Assembly: GCF_023101765.2 (NCBI RefSeq)
Contig: NC_064216.1
Coordinates: 186,001-250,000, forward strand
Reading direction: 5' to 3'
Source: Spodoptera frugiperda
Taxonomy: Eukaryota; Arthropoda; Insecta; Lepidoptera; Noctuidae
DNA length: 64,000 nt
How positions within the stretch are numbered: the first letter of the stretch is position 1; every line of letters starts with the position of its first letter. A program made the position numbers and the translations under genes. The notes beneath the pieces are model-generated. The model was given only the letters and a program-made list of their open reading frames with translations. It was not told where the DNA came from and did not search any database. Below are positions 21,048 to 34,545 of this stretch, piece after piece.

Positions 21048-23149
21048 ACCTTAACGTTTGCTCGCACAAACGAAATGCTTCACAATAAAAGATTAAATAT
21101 TCCATACAGATGACACTAAAAAACAAAGAATGAACATCGTTTCCATACATTATCATAAATTTAAAGCTAGGTAAAAACAAGCGGAGGCAGAGTTATATTT
21201 TAATAAGACCGGTTGGGACCGGTTGCGACCGGTTCAGGAGGGGCCTCGCTACAGATTGGTGCAACCCCATCCTCGAGTGTTTTTTGTGTAATTAGCAAGC
21301 ACGGCCGAGTGTGCGGCTTGTATGTATACAGCATGCTCAGCGAGTCGCTTCCTTGTGTAGCTGCACGATGTAGTCAGCATGTAAACGCTGACTCGCTGTA
21401 TGTGCAGATTGCGATGTGAGATAGATTGCATTGCCTGCCCGCGCCGTGGATGGTGCCAAATAGCTGTGATGTGGCTCGATAATGCAAGAACAGCTATATG
21501 GATAAAATGTAGGTTCTTATCCTCGAACGCTGAGTTTGCGTTTGCAGTAAATTGGCATCGCTTTTTATGATCGTGCTCTATCGTAGACTCAATCTTTTTA
21601 TTATCTCGCCTTCAGATCGTTTTATAAACAACATCGGCAGCCACACACTGTACGACTGGCTCAATAATATTATTCTATCAGAGAGTTCTTCGCTATAATT
21701 ACAGAGTGCAGAGCAATCAACAATTTTCATTTACTTTTTATTCTTTCTTCGATCTTTTTTTTTTGTTAATTTTACCGAACGTGTAAAGTTTTTTACATCC
21801 AACGTGCAAAACATAAAATAAATTCGTTCCGTTCGAAGTAAACAAATTAACACGCACAGCTCTTTGTATCGATTCTGAAGAAATTGGACCGTTTGACATA
21901 GCAACACGTTTTGGATAAACTGCGCAAGCAACAACTATCTTTATTTCTAAGTTACGAAGCGCCAGAATCCTGTGTATCGAGAAATAACCGGACGGTTTTG
22001 GCAAACATAAATTATCACTTTAATCCGCAAAAAATAGGCAACAACTTCCGAATGTGTGACTAACGAATTATACCTCGCAGTGTTCGTGTTTATACTAGGT
22101 ATTACTTGTGAACTATTTAAGTTAGATCCAGCAACAATTCGATATGAACTGAATCCTAATCACTAAAAGAACAAAGGGTCGTGAGGGCGTTATTTGTAAG
22201 TAAGAGTTTCTTACAGTAAGTAATTGTCTTGGCTCCTTACTTACTTACAATGAAACCTCATGATTGGTGCAACATTTAATTTTATACCAAAACAAGGGTT
22301 ATTTACTTTCTAACCGCAAGCCGACGACATGATTGTTGCAATGGACGTGACGCAGCAGACTCTACTCCGGCACAATTATCGATGTTTGGACGCTCCGGGC
22401 GGTGTCCATCACTAGCTCATTAGTTTCTATAATTATAATTTTAAAGAAATAAATACTGCTTTGGACCTTAGCTATATAAAAGTAGATACATATATGTATA
22501 TGTATGTATAGAATATGTTTGTTACTTTAACGATAGAATACAACAAAGCCGTGGCACACATTAAAAGAATATTACAAGCACTAAACTAAAATCAATTTTC
22601 TAAGGAATCAGAAAGCATTGATTATTGTTACTAGGCGAGGCTCGCGCGATACGCAAACGCGACCCAGGGCGCCATCTGTGGACCGCCCCTGGAACCATAC
22701 ACCTACTGAAAGTACTGAAACGAACCTTTCATCTGAAACACGGTGTTCCGTTATTTTTACTGACACTCAATAAAATTATCGTATCAAAAATATATGTTCA
22801 CTACTCGTTCAATGTAATATGAACCTTGTACATAATGATTTAGGTCACATTTCAGCTAGGCAGTGTTTAGTGGATATGTTTAGTTTAGCTATTTGCTCAG
22901 TAAGGTATATTGATCCAAGTGTTGCTAACGCCGAGCTTTATATGTCATCACAAACGTAATATTATTATATTTAGTAATTCCAGATTTTTCCAAACTTTGT
23001 TTTCTACATTTATTATTACTTGGCGATGGTTCGATCAACAGTGGATGTTGTCGTTGGATGATTCATCCACATACATTAATATTAATTCATGTTATTGAGT
23101 TGAAATAATATGACAATATTTTGTCTTAACGGTCTTGTTGGATGAGCAC

Positions 23150-23185
23150 ACAGCTGCTGAGCGTGTGATACTGGGTTCGATTCCA
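23150..23185 (+). repeat. tRNA-like fragment (SINE head remnant)
   Basis: GGGTTCGATTCC at about 23174-23185 is a perfect pol III B-box, preceded by a weak A-box-like 'tggatgagcac'. There is no cloverleaf, so this is a SINE remnant and not a tRNA gene. Confidence 0.35.
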
Positions 23186-23321
23186 AAATGTGAATACTTA
23201 CCAACTTGTGTAATAAAACTCCCAGTTTGTGATAATCGTCAAGTACTTACCAACAGCTGACAAAAAAAAACACAATTATGCAAATACCCCTTTATTAACA
23301 ACTAACAACACAGCAAACCAT

Positions 23322-23430
23322 TAAAACCAGTTTATCATGGCCTCGCATTGTATGATCTTTCCGTACGTTCGACGGTCAGTTTATACTGGTTATTCACAGC
23401 TTGACGTGTTGACGTATATACCTTTGTTCC
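23322..23430 (+). repeat. Dispersed repeat family C copy
   Basis: 'ccagtttatcatggcctcgc', 'gatctttccgtacgttcgac' and 'cagtttatactggttatt' occur in the same order as at 43436-43525. A short non-coding repeat, possibly MITE-like. Confidence 0.55.
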
Positions 23431-23543
23431 CCAAGTTATTGGTAGATAAGCTGGTATTGGGGCATGTGGTACCCAGCAGGGGTGTGCACCAGCCGGGAAT
23501 AGAAGGGGTGACCCTCATAGATTAGGTAACGGTCGCTTACTGT

Positions 23544-23559
23544 GTTGCTATGGAGAAAC
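23544..23559. promoter_or_regulatory. X-box-like site
   Basis: GTTGCTATGGAGAAAC is an asymmetric RFX-type X-box. Sequence match only. Confidence 0.25.
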
Positions 23560-23907
23560 ACATTGTCCTTGTACATAAAGGCATGTTGTATTTATTTAGT
23601 TATACCTATAAATAATCAGTACCTATTTACCTACACACAAATATAAATGTAATGCCACTATGTAAAGTTATTCGAAAATGACAAAAATGTTTATCCGATT
23701 TTAAAGCTAATCGTTTTGTGATAACGTCGATAATTGGTTGTCACTAAAGGGTAACATGATGTGCTGGAGGTTATATGTAGTTGGGTAGATTGTAATTTTG
23801 TTTTTTTTACATGTAGCTCGGTTTTCGGTACTTAAATATTAGTTAGTAACTATCTTATTATCTTTTAGAAAAACGATTCAGTAGTAGTATCACGAAAGAT
23901 TTCCTCC

Positions 23908-23942
23908 CTTTTTTTAAGGGGCGAAAATCATCCAATGTGGTG
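23908..23942 (-). repeat. Retroposon family B, 3' end fragment
   Basis: 'ttttttaaggggcgaaaatc' then 'atccaatg' is the inverse 3' end of the family seen at 37168, 47893 and 55532. Confidence 0.5.
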
Positions 23943-24825
23943 AGAATAATCACACCGCGACCGAGTTCACTTCGAATGTTTCGAATTGCCAATAACAGAA
24001 TAACCTAACTGTTCTCTATGTCTTGTCGAGTTTTACGTAAAATTCTAAAGTAAATATTTATATTTTCGTACATTACATTACACGAGTACATATATACTTG
24101 TTATTTATATATATGTAAACGGAGTTAGAGGTCACAGTGCCACAGATACTCGAGTTATTTGGAGTGTGGTTATCGAGCCAGCCTCCAGTAGTGGGGTAAG
24201 CACGATAATACTCATTCATACTGAACGAACTGTTATTATTGCTGACATATTGCGGGTGGTCTTGTTTTTTAAGAAAACGCCATTTTTAATTTAATATAGG
24301 TGACCATGACAAAATATTTATCTTTCATTCAGTTTGAATGTTTACTAAGAAAATGCTTATAGATCGTCGCAAACGTTCTTGCTGTGCAGAAGGGTCTTCA
24401 ATGTGATTTTCCATGTTGATTCTTACCGAGTCTTTTGTTCCGGTAAATAATAGCTATCATGCACATTCTTTAGAACTATATGTAAGGTTCTCTCTACCTA
24501 GATATATGTATTTTGGAACATATACAAACCTGAACAGGAAATATAACAGTTGATTGGAAATAGGAAGTAACAAATTTGAACTATTAGGAAACTTTATATT
24601 AATATTAAATAGTAAATAGGTACAATCACCACTCATGAAGTCATGATCCAATTATTATTGAATTCTATTATTTTGGATCATAAAAATAAGTTATTATTAT
24701 TAAACCGAGTCCGAGTTGGATCGCTCCAACTTTTCTAATTACTTCCAATTACAGTTTAGCCCCGAGTTGGGGGCGATCGTTATGTTATAAATGTAATAAT
24801 GTTACATACTATACCTTTTTAATCT

Positions 24826-24965
24826 TACTAATATTATAAATGCGAACGTTTGTCTGTATGTTTGTTACTCAATCACGTCAAAATGGCTGAAGAGATTGGG
24901 ATGAAATTTGGAACAGGGGTAGGTTATGGAATGAACCATTCCAATCAACTAACCACCAAGCATGT
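24826..24965 (+). repeat. Dispersed lepidopteran repeat ('attataaatgcgaacgttt' type)
   Basis: Opens with 'actaatattataaatgcgaa' and continues through 'gattgggatgaaatttggaa' and 'ggtaggttatgga'. This is one of the commonest moth and butterfly interspersed sequences. Related segments are at 130-245 and 40240-40412. Confidence 0.6.
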
Positions 24966-25015
24966 GAAGCTGCACCAATAAGTTATACTTCCATAACTGA
25001 TTATTGCATTTACAC

Positions 25016-25041
25016 TGTTATGTTATGTTATGTTATGTTAT
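25016..25041 (+). repeat. (GTTAT)n pentanucleotide run
   Basis: About five GTTAT units shortly after the preceding repeat. Confidence 0.85.
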
Positions 25042-27029
25042 TACAATAATTTCATTGTGTTAGGAAAATGAAGATATCACGTTAATACCGACTACGTCAG
25101 TCTTTATTTTCTTAATCCATAGTTCCATACCAAGCTTAATATTTTAATTTCGTTGTATATTTCATTTTCACATTTTACGAATTGTTAAAATCTTAGAGGG
25201 AAACAATTAAATAAAATTAATTGTAGTTTTTACCATTTCAACGGTATTCTTCTCCATTATACCTAACTAGAATATCTAATATTTTTACTTTTACCGCCGT
25301 ACTCAGCCATTTAATCGTTACTTAACCCAGTCCTTAGCAATTGTTTTCGATATAAAAAAGTAATCATTAAATGTATCTGACACTCTCTGATTGCCGCTGC
25401 AGTTAGTTGTGAAATAGTCAGATTTATAAGACCTCAGTAGAACAATTTTTATGTAGTTAATGAGTCTGATTTTGTGGTTGTTCCAGAATCAGGTGAAGCG
25501 CCTGACGATATGAAAGGAGTTTCATATTTCGAAAATATCACATTAGTGGACTTTTGTCTAATATTTTAAATCATCTGCTTCCATTACATTCTTCATTTAC
25601 AAATGTTTATTTAAGTAATTCTCCGTCAGTAGGTAACTAGGTAATATTCATGAGTTAAATAATTGTCGTGTGTGTGCTGTAGTCATCAATCTGACACCAG
25701 CCGTGCATTCAAAATGTAATCCTCACATTAAACAGTACGTGACGTGAACTTCTACATAACATTAAAACATTACACTCCGGTTATATTTAGCCAATGTCCT
25801 GTTTGTATCACAAAACCTGTGCATGGTTACCAAATCCTGATTTCTTTTCAAGGCTATAAAAACACACAAAAAAGAAGCACCAACGGATGACTCGAACATC
25901 CCAAAATATATTCTAATTCCTTCAACAATAAGGTTGAATATCACAAGGTGCAGCTTCACGAACGGGCGACAATCTATAAATAACAACAGCGTTCGTGAAT
26001 TTGAGTCTCCTAATGTCCCTGTACACTCTGTATATACGAGATCGCTGCGAGAGCACTCTTATTAAACTCATTTGACTATAATTGAAGAACATCTCACGGA
26101 AATGACTCTAATATCGTGAGCAACGGTACCCAATGATGTATTCTTTAATTAAAAACTCTCGGTTCTTATAAAAAAACAACATTCGAGTCAGCAGCCAACA
26201 GCCGGATCTGCCCGCCATGTTAGGTGTGTTGATAAAAAAGACAATTACGCTTCGTTGAGATAACAAGATTATTAAATAAACTCTTCAAATTCAAGTACTT
26301 ATCTCTTTAACTAAAAAAAAACGTACATTTGTGTAAGTGGAGATTATGTATAGTCTTAGCTTCGATGATCTTCATTACCAGGGGTCATGTGGAGTCAACC
26401 TCGAGTTGTTAGTAATAACTACCTACTTGCATTATTTTTATTAGTTAACGACTTAAAGTTTCATGTATCACTACTATTTTTGGAATGAAAGTACTTCACT
26501 AGTTTAATTGGCTTACAAGTTATACAATCTAGTAAGTAGATAATTGAAAAAGTCTGTTGCTAAGTCAACAAAGGAACGCCAGATGCCGGAGATATGATTG
26601 TTACGCTTAATATTGTAATTAAAACTAACCTTTTGTTAGTAAAAAAATATTTCGTCGGATCACAGAGGTCAAACTGTTTACAAAAACAAGTTTAGTAGAC
26701 AAAAACGTTAACGAAGTATAGTATATGAATCAAGTGGCCAGAGTGCCCTGTACTATACGCGAACAAAAACTTCTAATCAAACACTCGAAGGTAAGTAAAA
26801 TACCAACTAATGACAAGGCAGATAAGGAAACAGTAACAAACAACATGGTTGCCATATCAATTTAGTAACTCGCCGAGTTTCGTTGCCCTCGATTCCTACA
26901 TGGCGATTTTTTTCCATAAACCACAAAGAAGTTAACGAGCCCACTTGTTTTTCTAAATAGGAAAAGCAAATTGGACATGCTCACATAGCAACGAGATCTA
27001 AAATAAGTCCACATGCTCCCCGCTGCCAC

Positions 27030-27125
27030 ACGCGGGACACGCTCGTGCACGGGACGCGCACCGTGCACGGTTCCCGCGAGGCTGCACGGGCACTGTGCCC
27101 GGCTGTGCACGCTGCTGGAAAGCGC
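27030..27125. other. GC-rich cluster of GTGCAC palindromes
   Basis: GTGCAC occurs at 27045-27050, 27063-27068 and 27105-27110, with further TGCACGG words between them, in a block far more GC-rich than its surroundings. It could be regulatory or a short tandem array. The 116-codon minus-strand frame across it looks like a composition effect. Confidence 0.3.
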
Positions 27126-30100
27126 GTCGTCGTCAATTGAAACTCCGGCCTTAATTGTGTTGTTTACCACAGCCAACTGACAGCAGTCTGGATTTACTCC
27201 ATACCCCGCCACTAAGGCCGAGATCCTTTACAACCGCAGCGATACATTCGACTACTGTTCTATACACTGGCGATTTTCATTGCGCGGTTGCGTCAATCAG
27301 CGCTTCAAAGTGTTCAATGTACGCTCAATAACGAAAGGGTTAAAACAACAATGTTTACAGATGGCGTGGCGTAATGAAACGGTAAGACAGTCTGTTAACA
27401 TTAAATTTTACAATGTTTATTCGTTTATTTTCGGCACAAAATCTCTCCGAATGGGGTCTTATTTCTAATTCTGTATTATTAATTTAAATTCTACTAAGAC
27501 TTGTGTTGCTCAGTAAAGAAAATGTTTAGAAATGGCAACCGGTTTTGTGAATTGGCTGTCTTTCAATGGGATCTCAGAGCAAAGAGGTGTGAGCTGAAGG
27601 TTATTTTTTATTGAATTAATGTAATGGATGCTGAGCATACATTGTATGGCGTTGTGTAATCTCGACTTAATCTTTGTTCCTACACGTGTCGGAGATTATG
27701 TGCTGTAACTCATTTAAGATAAAAGATAATCTAGGAGGCGTTGGGATATCGCCAAATGTTGGTGTTGCAACACACGGACTGCTGCACTCGATCAGCAGTA
27801 GTGCTGTGACGTGCACCAGTGCCGCGCTGTTGCCGAGGGATACGAGTAGATAGTCTTAGATACAGATACAACATGCGCATGCTCGGGATGCAGACATCAG
27901 CACACAGACACACAGTAAGCAGAACAGTTGAAAAAACAACACTTGATTAACATAAAGTCATTTACATTCGGTAATCGGCGGCAGTATCACGGGCTCATTA
28001 GGGACAGGACGATTAGTGGCAGATGAGAGCGGCATTAAAAACGAATAACATTACAATTATTATTTGTTGCTGAGAGGCTGTGGAAACTTTCATGAAAATG
28101 GAACGCGGGGATTTTCCATGAAGCGAGAGAAATAAGGGCAGAGTAAATAGCCTGAAGAATTAATGCAAAATTTGTCCTCGAGTACCGGCTAATATCGGCA
28201 GCAATCGCCAGTCGCCGAGTAGACTCGAAAGTTGGTGTTTGTTCAGTACAAAAAACCTCGCTTTATTGATGACTTGCTAATCGTTCTGGTCAATTAAGAT
28301 CGGTACACAACGTCGGTAGCTATATCTACTCGCAATAAAACCACTTTCTTGTATTCGACTTGTTTTCGTGAACAAAATAAGCAATCTCGACGCGACATGT
28401 CGGCATATGACGACAACCGACGTTCATGTTATTATCTTTCGCATTTATTTTAAGTAAACATAATATTCTTGTATGATATAAAGTTTATGTTGGATACGAA
28501 AGGAGATTTACCTACAGTTGTACGTACATTGCATTTTCTTCAAAATCTAGCTGTACTTTTACACGTTTACCTCCGACATTATTCTTTTTGCCAGATTCTC
28601 CCACTAATTAATTAAATTCTAAAGTAGGTAGTTAAATGATATTAGGTAATGCAGTAAGTGAGTGCTGCTAACTATAGGCGCGTCTTTGTCACGACAGCGA
28701 GCGAACAAACAAATAAATTAACTGTGCGTAATAAAATCGTTCATATAAACCAATTTACTGAAACTTCTTATCAGACTTATTTCCAACGTTACGGCGTTTA
28801 ACATAAGGTATGTTTTCGTGTTTTCCAAGAGCACAAGTAAAGTTGTAAGTACCGTAAATGGCCCTTCATGTTTGGTGTTATTTTTAGTTGTTTGTGTGTG
28901 TGCGTGCGTGTGTGTATGACCATCAAATTGAATTAGTGGCTCTATGTACCGTGTAGGATTACTCGTGTAGTAGTGTTGGTAATTCTATACTATAAGTGGG
29001 ATGTTGTGAACGCTTCTACTGCCCTCCACTAATTGATATGGAAATTAAAGTGTTGATGTTGGAATAACAGGAAGCGGCCCGTGAAGCAAACACTTGGAGT
29101 ATTCTGGTTTGATGCTCGCTACCAGCCCGGCTAGTGTGGCTGGGTATATCTGTTATCTGTATTCTTCTAACTAGTAACTGTCTGTCATAGGGATACCTTG
29201 CATTTTTGCAAATTAACCAATGCATACACTTTCAATCTATAAGCAAGCCTGCAAAATGTTTTAAAGCATGATAATGGCTGTATAGGGCATTCAGTTTGCT
29301 CCTCAGTAACAAACATGTCCGGACTATCTCGACGATGTATACCTCACCTATATACCATGTAGTTAGGAAGTGTGTGTGGTGGGTAGTGTTGTGACGAGTC
29401 CCGCGGGACGCTCGCTAATTATATCTAATTACATCCCACACTGCACTACATTAAAGTGTTGGATTTAATTTGAGAAAATGTGCGAACTCATTACTCGTGG
29501 GCGACTCGTACCGCGCCGTATTTACATAACAAAGGAGTGGCCACTCTGTCTCCAACACTACACACATACATACACACGTCTGTCTGTCTGTCTGTTGATG
29601 TTTTATACATACCTAGTCTGTGTTTCCTTTCTTGTGGTCTTTAAACGACAATGATTGCTTATTAACTTCTGCACGACTGTTTAGTGTAACAACCTATTAA
29701 TAATGGCCTGTATAATTGACCGTATACTTAATTGGAAGATGTATTCCATAGAGGAAAACAATAAACTTGACGAATTCTATCAGATCTTGAATATAACAAA
29801 ACAAGCAATCAACGTAAACGTTTAACGACTTGGCATCGAACCGGCTCTCTTACACTCTTTACAACAAGCAATCTAACATTTCCGAGAAAGAGTATAAAAT
29901 CCAAAAATATCCCAATTACTTTCTACTGTGTACAAGTAGTATCCAGATTATAGTGCAGCAGGTTGGACTAGTGCCCAACTCGTGGCAGGACCTGCCCAGC
30001 GTCCTCACTGCCCACACGGGAGAAAGCTCGTCCAAGTACATAATACACTCAGTCAATCTAATCGCACACTGGCGGACACTAAAAATAACGCACACAATTA

Positions 30101-30421
30101 GCCAATCTACGCTTATCTGCTCAATTGAGGCAATTCATCTACATTACACTGCTCCACTAGGTTTAAACTCGTCGCTAGGGAACTGGCTGTAGCTACAGCG
30201 ACGCTTTACTTAGCTATACTATACTAACGTCAGGACAGTAGGTAACATTTTAGTTTGATTTTAAATTCAGACTATGGGTGTTCAAAAATATTTCAGTGGT
30301 GAATAAATTATGCTCTAAACTTTTTTTGCTTGAAGGACTACTCTTAGTTTAACTTTCTAAGATCTAATATCATAACCCACATGGTGTGTGGGTGGCTGTC
30401 TTTAATATCTCCTGCCCAACT

Positions 30422-30435
30422 GTTGCCATAGCAAC
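30422..30435. promoter_or_regulatory. X-box palindrome (RFX-type site)
   Basis: GTTGCCATAGCAAC is a near-symmetric X-box with two 6-7-base half sites. Function inferred from sequence only. Confidence 0.4.
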
Positions 30436-30898
30436 GATATTGTCTGCTAGCTCTGCGCGTGTAGTGTGCTACAAACCTCACTGGCTGTCATTAAGCACTG
30501 AGTACACAGAGTACCATAAAATTTTATTCACTCCGAAGGTCTGGTGTTACCAGACTAATAATAACAGAATTACTTTTATTACTCTCGTAATACCACCATT
30601 TGTAAAATCATCGTTATTATGCACTTTGTAGTGATTTCCACTTGTACAAAGTAATTACAAATGGCACATTTTTACAATTTAACTGTTTGTTATGTAATAC
30701 GTTGAGACATTGTGGTTATATTATCCCTCATAATTATATTACATGTAGTATATGCCGACCTGCAAGTGGTAGATAGGTATCTCAGCATGTATTAACTAAA
30801 AACCTTTGACTTGTCGCTGTTTGAATAAGAGACATGACATCATATTCAGTAAGGTACCAATTTTACACAATACTTTTCATCCAATATAATTATTATGT

Positions 30899-30934
30899 TA
30901 TGTAGGTACTAGGTACCTACCTAGTACCTACATA
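30899..30934. repeat. Perfect inverted repeat, 17-bp arms, 2-nt spacer
   Basis: TATGTAGGTACTAGGTA (30899-30915) is followed after CC by its exact inverse (30918-30934). No flanking element is evident. Confidence 0.85.
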
Positions 30935-32035
30935 ATATAATATATTTACGTAGCATCATATCGGTAAGCCGTTAATTCCCCAAAGAGATCGAGGTGCACA
31001 CATATTTAATTTAACTTTTCCTGGGCTAAGTCCCTTGTGGCACGGAAGTGAGTATAAAAGAACGAGTATAGAAAAAAACGAACAACTGATTTACAATAAT
31101 ACAAGTTAACAACTTGGTTACTTATTAGTTCAGTATACATATTTTATTAGCAACAGAAACATAAGATCATTACATGATGCCCCCCTGCCCAGCATCACAA
31201 CGTGCGTAGACAAACAGCCGCTGAATAGTTTCGCAACGGCTGCGCGGGCGCAAGCGTCACATTTTCACCTGTGCGGTGCTTCACACATCGAAAACTATTT
31301 AATCGATGAGGTGATCGCTCGGTGGGGGTGTGCGGGGTGCGGCAGGGGCGCAGGGGGAGGTGCGCAAACGCATGCACAAATAGATCTTGGCAGGGGCACG
31401 CATCATTGCACTGTGAAGTTGGATGATGAAGAAGGTTCACTTATGGTAATATTCCTTATTTAAGAAAATGATATCATATTAGATGTCATGGAAGATAGTC
31501 ATAGAAAAAAGTAAACTCGCCGTGCTATACTCCGGTCGATTCAGCCCATTCGTACCCTAAGCATGGCGCTCCTTCGTGGCAAATGTAACTACTACAAGTA
31601 AATCTTCTGTGTCCTTACTGCAAAGTGGCGCATACGCATACACACGCCACTCGTGCGCATGTGTGCGTAACGTCTTGAAGGAGTTCCCTTACTTCATTAT
31701 ATGAGGATCTTATCTCGTAATGTATTACTTTTGTAATTGTTTTTATTTTTGGGTGCGTACCTATTGCAACGAATATACAATGATAGGTACTCAAGGCAGG
31801 GAATTAACTATTACTATTTAAACTTCCTTAAAACGAAAAGTATAAAAAAATGGTCGCAATAGATCTTAGAGTGTGAAGTAATTATACATAGATTATTATT
31901 ATATAGATATATGTATTGGGTTACATAAGATTATTACACCATTTCTAGTAGCAGTTACTACATTGTCGACCTGACGACAACGACACGATAGCTGCACGAT
32001 TATATATTTTTTAAATTATCATCTGGATTGACATT

Positions 32036-32115
32036 ATGACAAAATGGCACTATGACACTATAGCGATATGGCACTATGGCGATATGGCACTATGGCAATA
32101 TGGCAAAATGGCGCT
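32036..32115 (+). repeat. 8-bp minisatellite, ten units of ATGGCACT type
   Basis: Ten consecutive 8-mers share ATGGC or a one-base variant, followed by ACT, GAT, AAT, AAA or GCT. Alternation of ATGGCACT and ATGGCGAT suggests a 16-bp higher-order unit in the centre. Confidence 0.85.
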
Positions 32116-32510
32116 GCAATCTAACAACATAGTTTTCAATGTGTATTTTATAAGTTTAAATAATAAATGAACTCTAGACAAAATATTTTAAACTAAAAAC
32201 TAAAATAAATTAGTATTGTATGGTCGTGCTAATGGTGGGAACTCCTAAACATTTGTATTGTTTCATTTATATTTTATTTTACGTAAAACGACCAAAGTAG
32301 TAAGTGAAATTAACTACTATTGCTCGTGCTAACGGAGATTTATTTAATTTTGTTACATTATATAATATTATCCTTACATCTTTTCATGAAAAACTCTTTT
32401 CTTGCAGTCCATTTTAATGTTCTTACCATTTTCATTTCAACTCATCTAAATATCTTCAGCTGCAAACATATGAATTTGAGACGTAAAGCTAAAAAAAATC
32501 TTGAAGAAAA

Positions 32511-32838
<328 letters not shown>

Positions 32839-32839
32839 C

Positions 32840-33879
32840 AAAAGTAATAAAACTGTTATTATGTTGAGGAGAAGTTTCAGTTTCAGCGGTATTCAGTACA
32901 CTCCAACACGTTCGTCTGAAATGGAGCCACACAGGGGGGGGGGAATAAGGTCACGCAATAAATCAGCACAATGTACCAACAGTTGGCACTAACGCTGTGC
33001 TTCCGGTACACCTGCAGCCAGTAAACAATATTCTAGAAAATAATAAAAATCAAATCCAGGCTAGCAACTAACAGTCTAGTGTTTCAATCTCACAAAAAAT
33101 ACATCTAACTTTAACAAGGCGATGATCAAAAAGCTGAACAAAAAATATCTCAGCGGCATTTTAATACCGATCACACCGAGAGCAATCACAATTTCCAAAA
33201 AACCTATTATATAATTGTATGCACCCACACAGACGCAGCTCACACACACTAACACCTCGAGTTCATTCACACAAGACCTTGACATGATTACGTTCAATGA
33301 AATTTAGTGAGCGTTGCGCACACGCATGTACACACACCAACACTAATGCGCACTAACACACGTACGACACGTGGCGAGATGCACTCAATCTGTTATGTAA
33401 GTCCTTTGACATAATAGATTATTTATATTTCAGTTCAGTTTCAGCTGGTTTCAGCTCTGCGCTGTTCTTGTAGGAAATATTCAACAAAGATAATCTTTTC
33501 AGTGTAATCTACTGAAATTTTCAATGTGGGATAATTTTAGCATGTTTCCAGTAATAGTACTGGTAAATAAATAAAGACAGTGTATATAAATATTATGTGT
33601 TAACTAACCACAGTAAACCATAACTAGGTATTGTTTAAGTGCTCCTTTAGAAACCACATCTTAAAAGCGTACTTATAATGTGTTTATTACTCGTGTAAAT
33701 CTAAAACAATACATAAAAGGCTTAAGTACAATCACAGAGTCATTGACTGTCGGTACGTGTGTGTCGCTCATTCTCGATAATTGCTAAAGCTATTTTCATG
33801 CGACTCTTGTTAGCACGGTTGCATTTATCGAGGAATGAATAAATATCATGTCTGTTAGACGTCTTAGAGTTCTGTGTCC
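32840..33879. other. Intergenic stretch
   Basis: AT-rich. A G-homopolymer of nine or more lies near 32934. Nothing coding was recognised. Confidence 0.45.
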
Positions 33880-33995
33880 AAATATATATACATAATGACT
33901 TGTATGTACACATCAAGCTATGCAATCCAGTATAATATGACCTATAGATGTGGGGAAAGACCATATAAGGCGAGACCATGATATATTGGTTTTAT
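33880..33995 (-). repeat. Dispersed repeat family C, inverse copy
   Basis: 'catcaagctatgcaatccag' and 'gtggggaaagaccatataag' are the inverse of the 23322 and 43436 copies. The 79-codon frame crossing it is a repeat translation. Confidence 0.55.
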
Positions 33996-34246
33996 ATAGG
34001 TCGATGTGGATGTGTTACATATGCTGTAGCACGATGAGAGTGAGTGGTCTTTGCAAATACATTTCCACGAGGCTTCTTGTATGGACGACATTGTATGCAA
34101 GTAATGCTATTCAATTTATGTAGATTCCTGTTATTCAGCGCTTGAAGATTATCCAGAATAGGTTCAATTATTGAATTGTATCTATTGGGAAAAACACATT
34201 GAATGACTCTTAAAGGTTTTGTACATGGAAACTGATGATGGAACAA
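33992..34246 (-). CDS. Coding-like minus-strand segment, unrecognised
   Basis: Eighty-four codons open on the minus strand after a possible tttag acceptor (34247-34249), with no start codon. The predicted peptide has mixed composition and a C-x-x-C pair (T-C-I-Q-C-R-P), but no family is recognised. The stop falls at the edge of a family C repeat, so the segment may be an exon truncated by the insertion, a decayed element, or chance. Confidence 0.2.
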   Translation of the reverse strand: MFHHQFPCTKPLRVIQCVFPNRYNSIIEPILDNLQALNNRNLHKLNSITCIQCRPYKKPRGNVFAKTTHSHRATAYVTHPHRPI

Positions 34247-34329
34247 CTAAACGATTTAAAAATCTATTAGAATATTACTCTATACGTAGATTACAAATAA
34301 ATAAAATTAGAGTGCCTACTTCTGATATT

Positions 34330-34545
34330 GAAATAACCGCTTTTAAAAATTTTGTCGGTCTGTCAGTCTGTTTGTTCTCGCTAATCTCTGAAACGAGTGG
34401 ACCGATGCAGATAGTTGTTGTACTAAGGAGTAACTTAGGCTACTTTTATTTAAAAAAAAAATAGAAAAATATTATGAACCAAATTCTACCAGGAGTCATT
34501 ATTCTACGCGGACGAAGTCGTGGGCAACAGCTAGTATCACATAAA
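34330..34545 (+). repeat. Degraded dispersed repeat ('tctgtttgtt...acagctagt' type)
   Basis: 'gtcggtctgtcagtctgttt', 'taggctacttttattt' and a final 'gcggacgaagtcgtgggcaa' match the arrangement of the repeats at 130-245 and 40240-40412. Confidence 0.5.

Larger units (their letters stand above)
20600..23320. other. Intergenic stretch downstream of REDD1
   Basis: AT-rich. Holds a CA repeat, three repeated GACCGGTT words near 21208-21234, and a GC-richer patch near 22630-22690. An 88-codon minus-strand frame at 21738-22004 shows weak coding character but lacks splice or start support. Confidence 0.45.
23560..32035. other. Long intergenic stretch
   Basis: AT-rich DNA with few recognisable elements: a partial family B copy, a dispersed repeat with a GTTAT run near 25 kb, a GC-rich block at 27030-27125, TG-rich tracts near 28900, a GTCT run at 29577-29595, and an X-box at 30422. 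Open frames of up to 120 codons (29830-30192) have no splice, domain or start support. Confidence 0.45.

Noticed and set aside
21738..22004. 88-codon minus-strand frame with a Lys-rich end
   Set aside because: Opens at TTG. The Lys-rich end comes from an A/T homopolymer, and no exon boundaries are visible.
26862..27212. 116-codon minus-strand frame
   Set aside because: Depends on the GC-rich patch. No domain, and composition alone explains it.
29830..30192. 120-codon + strand frame
   Set aside because: No ATG start (opens at TTG), no domain, no acceptor or donor of note. Kept out for lack of evidence.
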